Positions 53,794 to 63,247 of a stretch of 64,000 nt of DNA are shown here, one piece after another. The notes under the pieces were generated by a model. That model did not search any database and was not told the origin of the DNA. It was given only the letters and a program-made list of their open reading frames with translations. The position numbers and the translations under genes are program-made. Where the stretch lies: contig NZ_DF968182.1 of the NCBI RefSeq assembly GCF_001192835.1, positions 1,986,345-2,050,344 of the forward strand. Direction: 5' to 3'. Source of the stretch: Lentimicrobium saccharophilum. Its GTDB lineage: Bacteria > Bacteroidota > Bacteroidia > Bacteroidales > Lentimicrobiaceae. How positions within the stretch are numbered: position 1 is the stretch's first letter; the number at the start of each line of letters is the position of its first letter.

Positions 53794-56700
53794 ATGAAGC
53801 AATTCAGAAAAATCAATACCCTCACCGGTTGGCTTGTTTTCGCCATTGCATCGGTGGTTTACCTTATTACGGCCGAACCCACAACAAGTTTTTGGGATTG
53901 CGGCGAGTATATTGCCACGGCCTACAAGCTGCAGGTTGGCCATCCTCCGGGAGCCCCGCTTTTTCAGATGCTGGGAAGGGCCTTCAGCCTGCTGGCCTTG
54001 GGCGACACCACCGCGGTTGCCTATACGGTAAATGCCATGTCGGCCCTCAGCAGTGGCTTTACCATCCTTTTCCTTTTCTGGAGCATCACGCACCTGGCCA
54101 GAAAAATCATCAGCCCGAATGACGAATTCAACACAGCCGGCCTGATCACCATTACCGGTTCGGGCGTGGTGGGCGCGCTGGCTTACACCTTCAGCGATTC
54201 TTTCTGGTTTTCGGCCGTCGAAGGCGAGGTTTACGCCCTCTCCTCCTTCTTTACCGCCTTTGTGTTCTGGGCCATGCTGAAGTGGGAGGAATCAGCCGGC
54301 AAGCCCCACTCGGTGCGCTGGATCGTGCTTATTGCCTATATGACCGGGCTGAGCATCGGCGTTCACCTGCTTAACCTGCTGGCCATCCCCGCCATATCGC
54401 TGATATTCTACTTCAGGAATTACAAACCGGCCCCAAAGGGGATCATCATCACCCTGCTGACTTCTGTCGTTTTACTCGGACTGATCATGAACGTGATCAT
54501 TCCCTGGATTGTGAAACTGGCCGGACTTTCAGAACTGCTTTTCGTCAATACCTTCAGGCTTCCTTTCAATACAGGGACCATCTTCTATTTTCTGGTGCTG
54601 GGCGCGTTGATCGTCTGGGCGCTGCATTATACCCGCTCCCGGGGAAAAGTTGTCTGGAACACCATCGTTTTGGCATTCACCTTTATCCTTATCGGCTATT
54701 CGAGCTTCTTTATGCTGATCATCCGCAGCAATGCCAATACCCCTATTAACGAAAACCAGCCCGACAACGCCATTAACCTGCTTTCTTATCTCAACCGCGA
54801 ACAGTACGGCGACTGGCCGCTGCTACACGGACCATGGTACAATGCACCTGTGGTTGACCGGGAAGATGGCAGTCCCGTTTACAAGAAGGACCTCCGCAGC
54901 AGAAAATACATTGTCGTTGACCGGCGCAAAGACTATGAACCGGTTTATGACCCTGAATTCACCACAGTTTTCCCGCGTATGTGGAGCAACACCGATGCCG
55001 CACATGCCGGCAATTACAAAAAGTGGGGTAAAATAAAGGGGACGCCGGTAACCATCACAAACAGGGATGGTGAAAAAGAGGTGGTGTACAAACCGACCTT
55101 TGGTGAAAACCTGCGGTATTTCTTTGATTATCAGCTAAATTATATGTATTTCCGGTATTTTATGTGGAATTTTGCCGGGAAGCAAAACGACAACCAGGGC
55201 TTCGGCAACGACCTGAACGGAAACTGGATCAGCGGCATCCGCTGGCTGGACGAGCTGAGGCTGGGCCCCCGGTCTGACCTCCCCGAAAGCATGCAAAGCA
55301 AGGCGCATAACCGCTATTACCTGCTCCCGCTGCTGCTCGGGCTTACCGGACTCTTCTGGCATACCAACCGCAATTACAGGGATGCCCTGATCGTAACACT
55401 TTTGTTTATCATGACCGGCATTGCCATCGTGGTATACCTCAATCAGGTGGCCTATCAGCCGCGCGAGCGGGATTACGCCTATGCAGCCTCATTTTACGCT
55501 TTCTCCATCTGGATAGGCCTGGGCGTTGCCGCAATCGTGCAGATGTTCCGGCGCTTCGCCGCGCAAAAAACAATTGCTTTTACGGTAAGTGCGGCATGCC
55601 TGATTGCTGTACCCGGCATCATGGCTTCAGAAAACCTGGACGACCATGACCGCTCAGGCAGATATACCGCCCGCGATATGGCCAGGAACTACCTTGAATC
55701 CTGCGCCCCCAACGCCATCCTCTTTACCATGGGCGACAACGACACCTTCCCCCTGTGGTACGCGCAGGATGTGGAAGGCATCCGTACCGATGTAAGGGTG
55801 GTCAACCTGAGCCTGCTGGCCTCCGACTGGTATATCAGCCAGATGAAACGGAAAGTTTATGACTCCCCGCCGGTACCGTTCAGCCTGAATTATGAGCAAT
55901 ACAAACCCGGAACCCGCGATGTGGTTTACCTGACCAACGATGAAAGAATCCAGGGTGCGGTTGATCTTAAAGAATTGTTCGGAGTGATCCACCAGAATCC
56001 GAAAGCCCTGCAGATTGAAAGCACCTACGGAACGCTGGACTATTTCCCTGTAAAGCAGTTTTACATCACCGCCGATTCAGCAACGGTCGTTAACAATGGC
56101 ACGGTGCCGCCCGGAGACGCGCCCTACATCACCGACACCATAGTTTGGAGCATCAACGAAGGCGCCATTTCGAAAAGTTCCCTCATGGTCCTCGACCTGC
56201 TGGCCCACAACAACTGGGAACGGCCGGTCTATTTCTCCACCACCGCCGGCGAAAGCGCCTACCTTGGCCTCACGGATTACTTCAGGCTTGAAGGAATGGC
56301 CTACCGCCTCGTTCCGGTGAGTAAACCTTCGGAAGACGGCCTTTCAGGGCATGTGAACACTTCAATTCTCTACGACAGGCTTATGCATACATTCTCATAC
56401 GGCAATATGGATGATCCGGGCGTTTACCTCGACGAAACCAACCGCCGCATGATTGCCAACCTGAGAAACATTTTCGGCAGGCTGGCGGGCGAACTTGCCG
56501 AAGAAGGAAAAAACGAAGAAGCCATCCGTGTGTGTGACAGATGTCAGGAGCTCATGCCTGATGAATCAATCAGGTACAATTTCTACATGCTGACAATGGC
56601 TGAAATTTATATGCAGGCCGGTGCACCGGAAAAGGGCGAGAAACTGCTTTCGCGGCTGCTGGACCTTTATACGCAGGATATGGAATACTACCTCAGGTTC

Positions 56701-56868
56701 CCGCGCCATAAAATGCAGCAGCTTGATTTTGATATGCAGCAGGCCCTGGCAGTGATCAACCGGGTAAGTATGGTGGCATCGCATTACAAGCTTACCGGAC
56801 TTGAAACGCGGTCAGCAACCGCGCTTGAGCGGCTGTACAACAATTACCTGAATGTTACTGGAAGGTAA
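53794..56868 (+). CDS. DUF2723/TMEM260-like (GT117) membrane glycosyltransferase
   Basis: 1,024 aa. N-terminal ITAEPTTSFWDCGEYIATAYKLQVGHPPGAPLFQMLGR is the DUF2723 hallmark, with Asp and Glu after the first helix as in GT-C enzymes. About ten membrane helices follow up to ~630 (QPRERDYAYAASFYAFSIW within). The soluble C-terminus contains NAILFTMGDNDTFPLWYAQ and a TPR-like end (~870-1010). The human relative TMEM260 is an O-mannosyltransferase. The Bacteroidota proteins are presumed envelope protein glycosyltransferases. Monocistronic or with the deacetylase 86 bp downstream. Confidence 0.9.
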   Translation: MKQFRKINTLTGWLVFAIASVVYLITAEPTTSFWDCGEYIATAYKLQVGHPPGAPLFQMLGRAFSLLALGDTTAVAYTVNAMSALSSGFTILFLFWSITHLARKIISPNDEFNTAGLITITGSGVVGALAYTFSDSFWFSAVEGEVYALSSFFTAFVFWAMLKWEESAGKPHSVRWIVLIAYMTGLSIGVHLLNLLAIPAISLIFYFRNYKPAPKGIIITLLTSVVLLGLIMNVIIPWIVKLAGLSELLFVNTFRLPFNTGTIFYFLVLGALIVWALHYTRSRGKVVWNTIVLAFTFILIGYSSFFMLIIRSNANTPINENQPDNAINLLSYLNREQYGDWPLLHGPWYNAPVVDREDGSPVYKKDLRSRKYIVVDRRKDYEPVYDPEFTTVFPRMWSNTDAAHAGNYKKWGKIKGTPVTITNRDGEKEVVYKPTFGENLRYFFDYQLNYMYFRYFMWNFAGKQNDNQGFGNDLNGNWISGIRWLDELRLGPRSDLPESMQSKAHNRYYLLPLLLGLTGLFWHTNRNYRDALIVTLLFIMTGIAIVVYLNQVAYQPRERDYAYAASFYAFSIWIGLGVAAIVQMFRRFAAQKTIAFTVSAACLIAVPGIMASENLDDHDRSGRYTARDMARNYLESCAPNAILFTMGDNDTFPLWYAQDVEGIRTDVRVVNLSLLASDWYISQMKRKVYDSPPVPFSLNYEQYKPGTRDVVYLTNDERIQGAVDLKELFGVIHQNPKALQIESTYGTLDYFPVKQFYITADSATVVNNGTVPPGDAPYITDTIVWSINEGAISKSSLMVLDLLAHNNWERPVYFSTTAGESAYLGLTDYFRLEGMAYRLVPVSKPSEDGLSGHVNTSILYDRLMHTFSYGNMDDPGVYLDETNRRMIANLRNIFGRLAGELAEEGKNEEAIRVCDRCQELMPDESIRYNFYMLTMAEIYMQAGAPEKGEKLLSRLLDLYTQDMEYYLRFPRHKMQQLDFDMQQALAVINRVSMVASHYKLTGLETRSATALERLYNNYLNVTGR

Positions 56869-56954
56869 TGCAGACCGGATGACCCTGGCGGCAACAACCA
56901 CACGCAGACCTGAAAAGTTTAGTCAGCAATTATCTCATTAAGCATCAGTGAATC

Positions 56955-57575
56955 ATGTATCTATCAAAATCTCCTACCCTGCTCCGCATCCTTACCCGGA
57001 AAAACCTGGTCTGGAGTATTCCGGAGGCAAAAAAGGAGATATTCCTTACTTTCGACGACGGACCGGTACCTGAAATTACCCCCGGCGTCCTCAGCATCCT
57101 CAGTCAGTATGGGGCAAAGGCCACTTTTTTTTGCGTGGGAGACAATGTGCGTAAAAACCCCGGGGTGTATCAGCAGGTGCTGGATGCAGGCCATGCAGCG
57201 GGCAATCACACCTTTAGTCATCTCAACGGATGGAAAACACCCCTGCCTGAATACCTTGGCGACATAGAAAACTGCAGCAATTACGTAAAAAGCAGCTTGT
57301 TCAGGCCCCCTTACGGAAGGATCAGGCCCTCTTACATCCCTTACCTCCGCAAAGACTACCGGATCATAATGTGGTCGGTCATCACCGGCGATTTCGACCG
57401 GGAAGCCAGCCCGGAAAAGATTCTAGATAATGCCCTGCGCTATACAACCGGAGGAAGCATCGTGGTGTTTCACGACAGCCTGAAAGCAGCAGACCGGATG
57501 TTCTACGCGTTGCCCAGGTTTCTTGAAGCGTTCAGCAATAAGGGATTTACCTTTCCCGTGTTGCCGGGCAGTTAA
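56955..57575 (+). CDS. Polysaccharide deacetylase (NodB/CE4-type)
   Basis: 206 aa. Catalytic motifs IFLTFDDGPVPE (general base Asp, metal Asp), GNHTFSH (metal His pair), RPPYGRIRPS (motif 3) and IMWSVITGDFD (motif 4). The His near the end (VVFHDSLKA) completes motif 5. No signal peptide is evident, as in several Bacteroidota homologues. It removes acetyl groups from N-acetylated glycans such as peptidoglycan or exopolysaccharide precursors. Confidence 0.93.
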   Translation: MYLSKSPTLLRILTRKNLVWSIPEAKKEIFLTFDDGPVPEITPGVLSILSQYGAKATFFCVGDNVRKNPGVYQQVLDAGHAAGNHTFSHLNGWKTPLPEYLGDIENCSNYVKSSLFRPPYGRIRPSYIPYLRKDYRIIMWSVITGDFDREASPEKILDNALRYTTGGSIVVFHDSLKAADRMFYALPRFLEAFSNKGFTFPVLPGS

Positions 57576-58019
57576 ATCATTGTCGTTCCGGGAAATTCAA
57601 GCATAATCCCTGACTGCCAACAGGTAACAGCGGCCGAGGCTAAGTACAGGCGGGCGCTACTGATAATAATACATTCAGGCCAGCAGAATTTATATTAATA
57701 ATCACTATTGTCCGGTTAAAATATGAAAAGAACCTGCCACAAAGACACCGAGACACTAAGTACCACTAAATGAGAAAAATAAATTCGTGCAACCTGATGC
57801 CTTTGAGCCACTTCGGCAGGCTCAGTGCATCGCTTTGTGGCGAAAAAGTGAAAGAAAGCCGTAACTTGTTACATTCTTCTGAAACCCATAATTACAAAGC
57901 ATACTGGTCAAATTTTATTATTTTTCCCGGACAACAATGATTAATAATGCAATCTTTATCAGTTCAACCATTCACCTGATGGTATTCAGCCTTTGTTCTG
58001 CTTTCGTGCTTCTGCTTTC
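57576..58019. other. Intergenic region with interspersed motifs
   Basis: 444 bp, no gene seen. It holds CCACAAAGACACCGAGACACTAAG (57736-57759 region) of the same interspersed type as at 15957. It also has a palindrome with arms TGAGCC (57804-57809) and GGCTCA (57819-57824), followed by GCTTTGTGGCG, which can pair with GCCACAAAG upstream. Confidence 0.5.
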
Positions 58020-58328
58020 CTAGAATTCCAGACTAACTTTGAGATGCCCCCCAAGTCCTTCCCGAATAATTCTCATAAGTGTAGAAAGGCGAATATCACT
58101 GGCGTTGTTTTCAATTCTTGATATATAGTTCTTCGTTGTACCACATTTGAGCGCAAGTTCCTCCTGTGTCATATTTTGTTGTTTCCTGGCTTCCTGAATA
58201 AGTATACCAATTTTAAAATTCTCAAATTCTTCTTCATATTTGTCTCTGGTTGGAGTACCAACTCTCCCATACTTATTATCCAGATGGTCGTCCCAGGAAA
58301 CAAGATTAGTTTCTTGATTTGTCTTCAT
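58020..58328 (-). CDS. HigA-like antitoxin (XRE helix-turn-helix)
   Basis: 102 aa. An N-terminal extension (~1-40) is followed by a Cro/C1-type helix-turn-helix: LIQEARKQQNMTQEELALKCGTTKNYISRIEN. Follows the toxin gene with a 23-bp overlap, the toxin-first order typical of higBA. It neutralises the toxin and represses the operon by binding its promoter (family knowledge). Confidence 0.88.
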   Translation of the reverse strand: MKTNQETNLVSWDDHLDNKYGRVGTPTRDKYEEEFENFKIGILIQEARKQQNMTQEELALKCGTTKNYISRIENNASDIRLSTLMRIIREGLGGHLKVSLEF

Positions 58329-58644
58329 AGTAGTTGTTCTTTAAACGTTCTGCTTTTTCTATTTCTCTTTTCGGAGTTTTTACAGACTTTTTCTGAAAAC
58401 CATTCAGCAGAATAATAAGATTCCCTTCATCAAAGAAGCATATTATCCGGAATATATCGCTTCCTGCTTTAATTCTGATTTCAAAAAGTCCATCTGTTCC
58501 TTCAAGATGCTTGAAAAATTTCTCCGGAATCATTCTTAATGTCCGAACCAGACCTATGATCCAATCAATTTTATCTTGAACCTCTGGCCTTTGCTTATAA
58601 TAGAAATCCCAAAACTCGGTTCCATATACATAAGTAGTCCGCAT
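58306..58644 (-). CDS. HigB/RelE-like toxin (phage-derived Gp49-like)
   Basis: 112 aa. The pattern FYYKQRPEVQDKIDWIIGLV, then FKHLEGTDGLFEIRIKAGSDIFRIICFFDEGNLIILLNGFQKK, then the C-terminal RERIEKAE-like helix, is the RelE-superfamily Gp49/HigB signature. The conserved R in EIRI and the F-x-K-K end are present. Such toxins cleave mRNA at the ribosome. AT-rich relative to neighbours, suggesting acquisition. First gene of the toxin-antitoxin operon. Confidence 0.88.
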   Translation of the reverse strand: MRTTYVYGTEFWDFYYKQRPEVQDKIDWIIGLVRTLRMIPEKFFKHLEGTDGLFEIRIKAGSDIFRIICFFDEGNLIILLNGFQKKSVKTPKREIEKAERLKNNYYEDKSRN

Positions 58645-58729
58645 AAATTTTTCAATTTCGAAGCAAAGTTACCTATTTAGACAACTATTTCCAAATTATT
58701 ATTCATTTAATCCTCAAAGTAATATTGGC

Positions 58730-61087
58730 TTAAGCATGAGGCACAACAAACCGTTTGACTAACTGTGTATTCCGGCCTGTCAATCTCAATATCCAGATAC
58801 CCGGACTGAGCTGAGCCGGTATGGAGTTCAGGGCGTTTTTATCCAGCCTTACGGAGGCAAGCAGTTGCCCTGAGACGTTGTAGATTTCGCATTTTTCCGG
58901 CAACCGCTCAGGAGTACGGCAGCTAATGCTGAGTAAACCCGCTGAATATGCAACACTGACATCATAGGAACCTGCGTCATTTCCCGGCACACCGCTGGCT
59001 GCCAGCGTACTGCTGACGATGTCGTCCCGGGTATTCACCGCGGCATTGCCGATATTCACAGATATTGCAGGAAATGCCGAAGGATCGGCCGAAAGCAGGA
59101 GATCGCAGGAGGAAGCATCAACATATTCAACCTGCTGAATATTGATTATTCCGGGTGCATTGTTCAACGAAAAGTACTCCTTCCGCAGCTTGTTTGTCCT
59201 GAAATAATCGCCATACAAGTGAACCCGGATGCGGTTGCCCTCCGCCTGAATGCCCGCCCAAGGGGCCAGGCTACTTCCCGGCATATTGTAATCCATCCAG
59301 GCCAGGCGGTCGAAAAGGAAATCCTCAAAATAGTCCACTTCATCCGCATAGGTATTATTCTGCCAGTCGTAGTTCGGCCATACATACTGCCCGAGAATGG
59401 GCCAGCGCTGATAATTCCTTTCTTTTGCACCGCCGATATGCCCCACGAGCGAATCAATCACGGAATGGATATAGGCGTTCGTGAGTGTGGTCTGCCGGAG
59501 TTTCTGCCAGCGCGTTTTCGACAGGTCCCTGAAATAACTGTCCTCCATCAGCCGTTTCCACCAGTACATCATACCGGGATTGCCGCTGGTAACGGTAGCA
59601 TACAGCCACCCGGAAGTATTCAGACCCTCAGGCCAGTAATCCACATTGCCGTAACCCAGGTTAAAATCCCAGGGCGGACCGGCAAACAGTTTACCACCGT
59701 CACTATCTTTATGTTTGTAAAAATAGGTACTGTACTTGTACTTGTCCACCTCTTTCGAGATTTCGTTCAGCAGCATGAAATCGACAAAGGAGGGCAGGTC
59801 CAGGTACTTCAGGTAACCTTCCGTCCGGCTCAGGAAGTTGTTCCCTGCAAGCGCCGCTTCGGCAGTGGTCACAAAATCGCGGATATAAGCGCGCTGAGGC
59901 TGAACAATCTCGTCGTTTTTCGGATAGAAATACTGGAATGTAACAGGGACCGCCTGCGGATAGGTTGGATTTACGGAAGAGACCCAGCCATCCATGCCCG
60001 GGATATAATCAGGATCCAGTTTATCCACCCTCAGGATATAACCTCCGGTGACATCATCCCCGGAGATTTCATCAGGATTGAGGGTGGCGATATCCACCCG
60101 GTTCGCATCGCGTTTGATCCTTTCCATCAATACATACACACCCTTGTAATCATTGTTGACAACAACCTCGCAGAAGCGCGTCCGGGTAACATACCCTTCC
60201 ATCCTGCGGGCCATGGCAAAAGTGACCACATTGCGCAGCATCGACTTGTCGGTATAGGGTGCATACAACACCCAGTCATTTTCCGAAGGCATTCCCAGCA
60301 GGGGTACATTCAGGTTGTCGCCTGAGCTGGTGCGGGTTTCAAAGGAATAAGATTTCTTGGGAAACATTTGTGACGATTGCCCCCGGATTTCGATGCCGAT
60401 GGCACCATCGTAATGATTGAAAGGATCAGTGAGGTTGTTCTGATTCCCCGCGCCGTTGTCGATGATTCCCATATGGCCGTCAACCTTGGGTTCATCCGGG
60501 ATGGGAACCCCAAAAGTATTGATCACAATAATGGGGAGGTGCGATGTCAGCGTCAGCGGGCCCGGAATTTCCGACAACACGTCATCAATAAACCACTCCT
60601 CTCCGGCAGCCGTTCCCATAAAGTCATAAAAAATCACCATACGGGTAAGGTTGTTGTAGCTCAGCCCGCTGAAATCAAAAACAAGGTCGGTCCATTCACC
60701 GGGCACCGGCGTCATCAGTATTTCCTGGGATGCCGTATTGTTGTAGTTTTCAAACTTCAGCACCACATTCCCGCCGGAAGAAGGAGCCAGTACCTTAATC
60801 CTGTACCGCGGGTTCTCATCAAAATTCACCGGTCCGTCAAGATCGCAGATCATAAAGTCATATAAACCCGTTCCCGTTACTACCCTGAAACAACCTTCGG
60901 AATTATTCACGGCATCAGGCAAAGGGTTCGCAGCAACGCCACCGGTGCCTGTGGAGATATACCAGTCCCGGGCAATCCCGTCCCAATTCGAAATGGTATC
61001 ATAGGTCTGCGCCTTCGTTACGCTGAGGTTTAAGGCAAAAAAAAGTAAAACAAATATCCGGCTTTTGGTGTACTTCAACATATTCAT
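58730..61087 (-). CDS. CotH kinase-like secreted protein with T9SS sorting tail
   Basis: 785 aa from ATG 61087. Signal peptide, a beta-sandwich carbohydrate-binding-like domain (~30-175), then the CotH domain (~185-560): IEIRGQSSQMFPKKSYSFE, GMPSENDWVLYAPYTDKSMLRN, YKGVYVLMERIKRD and PWDFNLGYGN. These match the CotH nucleotide- and metal-binding pattern. The final ~80 residues form a type A T9SS sorting domain (GIWILRLTGRNTQLVKRFVV). CotH proteins phosphorylate surface or spore-coat proteins; here a surface-exported kinase is likely. It is 26 bp downstream of the M1 peptidase gene stop, so co-transcription is plausible. Confidence 0.9.
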   Translation of the reverse strand: MNMLKYTKSRIFVLLFFALNLSVTKAQTYDTISNWDGIARDWYISTGTGGVAANPLPDAVNNSEGCFRVVTGTGLYDFMICDLDGPVNFDENPRYRIKVLAPSSGGNVVLKFENYNNTASQEILMTPVPGEWTDLVFDFSGLSYNNLTRMVIFYDFMGTAAGEEWFIDDVLSEIPGPLTLTSHLPIIVINTFGVPIPDEPKVDGHMGIIDNGAGNQNNLTDPFNHYDGAIGIEIRGQSSQMFPKKSYSFETRTSSGDNLNVPLLGMPSENDWVLYAPYTDKSMLRNVVTFAMARRMEGYVTRTRFCEVVVNNDYKGVYVLMERIKRDANRVDIATLNPDEISGDDVTGGYILRVDKLDPDYIPGMDGWVSSVNPTYPQAVPVTFQYFYPKNDEIVQPQRAYIRDFVTTAEAALAGNNFLSRTEGYLKYLDLPSFVDFMLLNEISKEVDKYKYSTYFYKHKDSDGGKLFAGPPWDFNLGYGNVDYWPEGLNTSGWLYATVTSGNPGMMYWWKRLMEDSYFRDLSKTRWQKLRQTTLTNAYIHSVIDSLVGHIGGAKERNYQRWPILGQYVWPNYDWQNNTYADEVDYFEDFLFDRLAWMDYNMPGSSLAPWAGIQAEGNRIRVHLYGDYFRTNKLRKEYFSLNNAPGIINIQQVEYVDASSCDLLLSADPSAFPAISVNIGNAAVNTRDDIVSSTLAASGVPGNDAGSYDVSVAYSAGLLSISCRTPERLPEKCEIYNVSGQLLASVRLDKNALNSIPAQLSPGIWILRLTGRNTQLVKRFVVPHA

Positions 61088-61113
61088 TTTCAAAATTTAA
61101 CGGACAACCTGTC

Positions 61114-63042
61114 CTATCGCTTCACAAACTTCTTAACAGACCAGCCTTCCTTATTTTTTATCCGCAACAGGTACATGCCCGATGCCAATCCCGCAAGATC
61201 AAAGGTAAGTCCCGAACCTTCACGGAGAGACTTCAGCTTAATTTCCCTCCCTGAAAGGTCAGCAACACTTACCGCCACAGGCTCTGCTGTCAGTGCAACA
61301 CGCAGCCGGTCGTAAGCCGGATTGGGATATGCATAAGTATTCCCGGGCGTTCCGGCCAGTTCGAAGGTATTGCCTGCGGTAACCAGCCATTGCTCAGGGT
61401 CAACACTCACGCTGTCAATAATAAAACCGGGATAAATCATCCAGGTCTGATTATTATGCATGTGATCAAATACTATTGTTGTATCCCTGTTTCCTCCATT
61501 GAACCGGATGGGTACCGGCAGTTCGAAGAACTGAACCGAAGGATGGGACTGCTGCTGCGTCAGTGCAATTTCGTAATCCTCCCACGCCAGCCGGGTACAC
61601 CTGACATGCCAGGATGGAAATCCCTCACCATAGAGCCAGTCGTCGAAGAACCAGGTAAGATCCCGTCCATGCATGGCTTCCAGATGGAATTTCAGGTCCG
61701 TGGTTCCGGCAAAGCTGAACCTCAATGCAGGATCATTCAGGTAGTTCCGGCAGGCCTGAAAAAACGATTCGTCGCCCATAATCCGGCGCAGCATATGCAG
61801 CAGCAATGCCCCCTTGTAATAACTGAGTCTCGGGCTGAAAAGCCTTTCCACATTGGCAGTATCTTCGCAAAACACACTACCTCCCGGTTCGGAGGTGACA
61901 TATTCGATGGCCTGCGATTTCCAGAAAGGCCAGTAATACCCGTCGAAAAAGTACTGGTACGACATCCCGGCAAGGTAAGTGGCAAACCCCTCGTTCAGCC
62001 AGATATCCTGCCAGGAGTTCAGCGTGATGGTATTACCGAACCACTGATGGGCCAGTTCATGCGCAATGATCTCGTAATCGAAGCGTCCCATAAACGACAT
62101 GGTCTGGTGTTCCATTCCGCCGCCCCATCCGAACTGGGCGTGTCCGTATTTTTCAGCGGCAAAAGGATACATCCCGAACAGATCACTGAATAGCTCCATA
62201 ATCATGGCCGTTTGCGCCGTATACTGCATGGTCTGCGCCAGGGTCTCCGGGTAAACGTAATTCTGAATCAGCACAGGAATGCCTGCGGGATATGCGGTTT
62301 CGTCATAGAGCTCGTAATTGGTCACAGCTACGGCAATCAGGTAAGGCACAATGGGGTAACGGTGTTTCCAGTGGCAGGTGCGGATGTGGTTGTCCACCTC
62401 ATCCCCCACCAGCAGTCCGTTTGAAGCTGTGCGGTATATATCCGGCGATCTCACGATGACATCAATGGAGTCGGCCTTGTCGGTCAGGTCATTTTTCCCC
62501 GGCCACCAGTCGCGGCAGCCATAAGGTTCTGAAAGCGTCCAGAATGCCGGAATCCCGGCGTGCTCCCCCCGGCCCACCGATCCGAATCCGTCACCCGAAG
62601 GTGGAATGCCATGATAAAACACTTCCACTTCCAGTATTTCTCCCCGCTGAGTTTCGGCAGGCAGGCTGATCAGCAGGTTGTAATCCCCGCTGTGCTGAAA
62701 TCCTGCAGCCTCGCCATTGCAGAGCACCGAATCAACCGTAAGCGCGGTGCTCAGCTCCATCCTCAGCCCGTCCGAAGCCTCTCCGGTCAGGATCAGCCTT
62801 GTCAGCACCTCCCCTTTAATCGGCTCAAGCGCAGGATCAATATCGAGGATAAACCTGAGGTAGTCCACATCGTAATTCCAGGCTTGCTGCTCCCGGTTTT
62901 CAACAACCTGCCGTTTCAGCAGGGTTGGCCTGCTGCAGCAGTGATCCACTCCCGAGCCAATAATTACCTGAGCCTGCCCCAAACCGGCACCCAGGCTCAG
63001 GAACATCGATAAAACAAGGACAGGTATACGGTATTTTTTCAT
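61114..63042 (-). CDS. M1-family metallopeptidase with T9SS sorting tail
   Basis: 642 aa from ATG 63042 (MKKYRIPVLVLSMFLSLGAG); the frame extends 22 codons upstream without signal character. The aminopeptidase N-like N-domain is followed by GGGMEHQTMSF (GxMEN-like motif with His in place of Asn) and zinc motif HELAHQWFG ... NEGFATY near 325-352. The catalytic His pair, both Glu and the later Tyr region are present. The last ~75 residues are a T9SS type A tail (GMYLLRIKNKEGWSVKKFVKR). An exported peptidase at the cell surface. Confidence 0.92.
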   Translation of the reverse strand: MKKYRIPVLVLSMFLSLGAGLGQAQVIIGSGVDHCCSRPTLLKRQVVENREQQAWNYDVDYLRFILDIDPALEPIKGEVLTRLILTGEASDGLRMELSTALTVDSVLCNGEAAGFQHSGDYNLLISLPAETQRGEILEVEVFYHGIPPSGDGFGSVGRGEHAGIPAFWTLSEPYGCRDWWPGKNDLTDKADSIDVIVRSPDIYRTASNGLLVGDEVDNHIRTCHWKHRYPIVPYLIAVAVTNYELYDETAYPAGIPVLIQNYVYPETLAQTMQYTAQTAMIMELFSDLFGMYPFAAEKYGHAQFGWGGGMEHQTMSFMGRFDYEIIAHELAHQWFGNTITLNSWQDIWLNEGFATYLAGMSYQYFFDGYYWPFWKSQAIEYVTSEPGGSVFCEDTANVERLFSPRLSYYKGALLLHMLRRIMGDESFFQACRNYLNDPALRFSFAGTTDLKFHLEAMHGRDLTWFFDDWLYGEGFPSWHVRCTRLAWEDYEIALTQQQSHPSVQFFELPVPIRFNGGNRDTTIVFDHMHNNQTWMIYPGFIIDSVSVDPEQWLVTAGNTFELAGTPGNTYAYPNPAYDRLRVALTAEPVAVSVADLSGREIKLKSLREGSGLTFDLAGLASGMYLLRIKNKEGWSVKKFVKR

Positions 63043-63247
63043 GGTGTAAAGCGGAACAGAATGTAAAATTAACCATAATCCCGGCATGTTCCCATATCTC
63101 AGCAGCAATTGTCCGGAATCCGTTGACCATCAACCTGATTTTTCCTATCCCGGATATATGCATGACGATAACATTTAAACCGGTGAGTCAAATGATCTCC
63201 GGTCTGTTGATGAAATTTTACCATCTTTGCAAAAGTTTACCCGTGCT

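Noticed and set aside
59219..60325. 368-codon plus-strand frame
   Set aside because: Antisense to the CotH gene, with no signal or domain.
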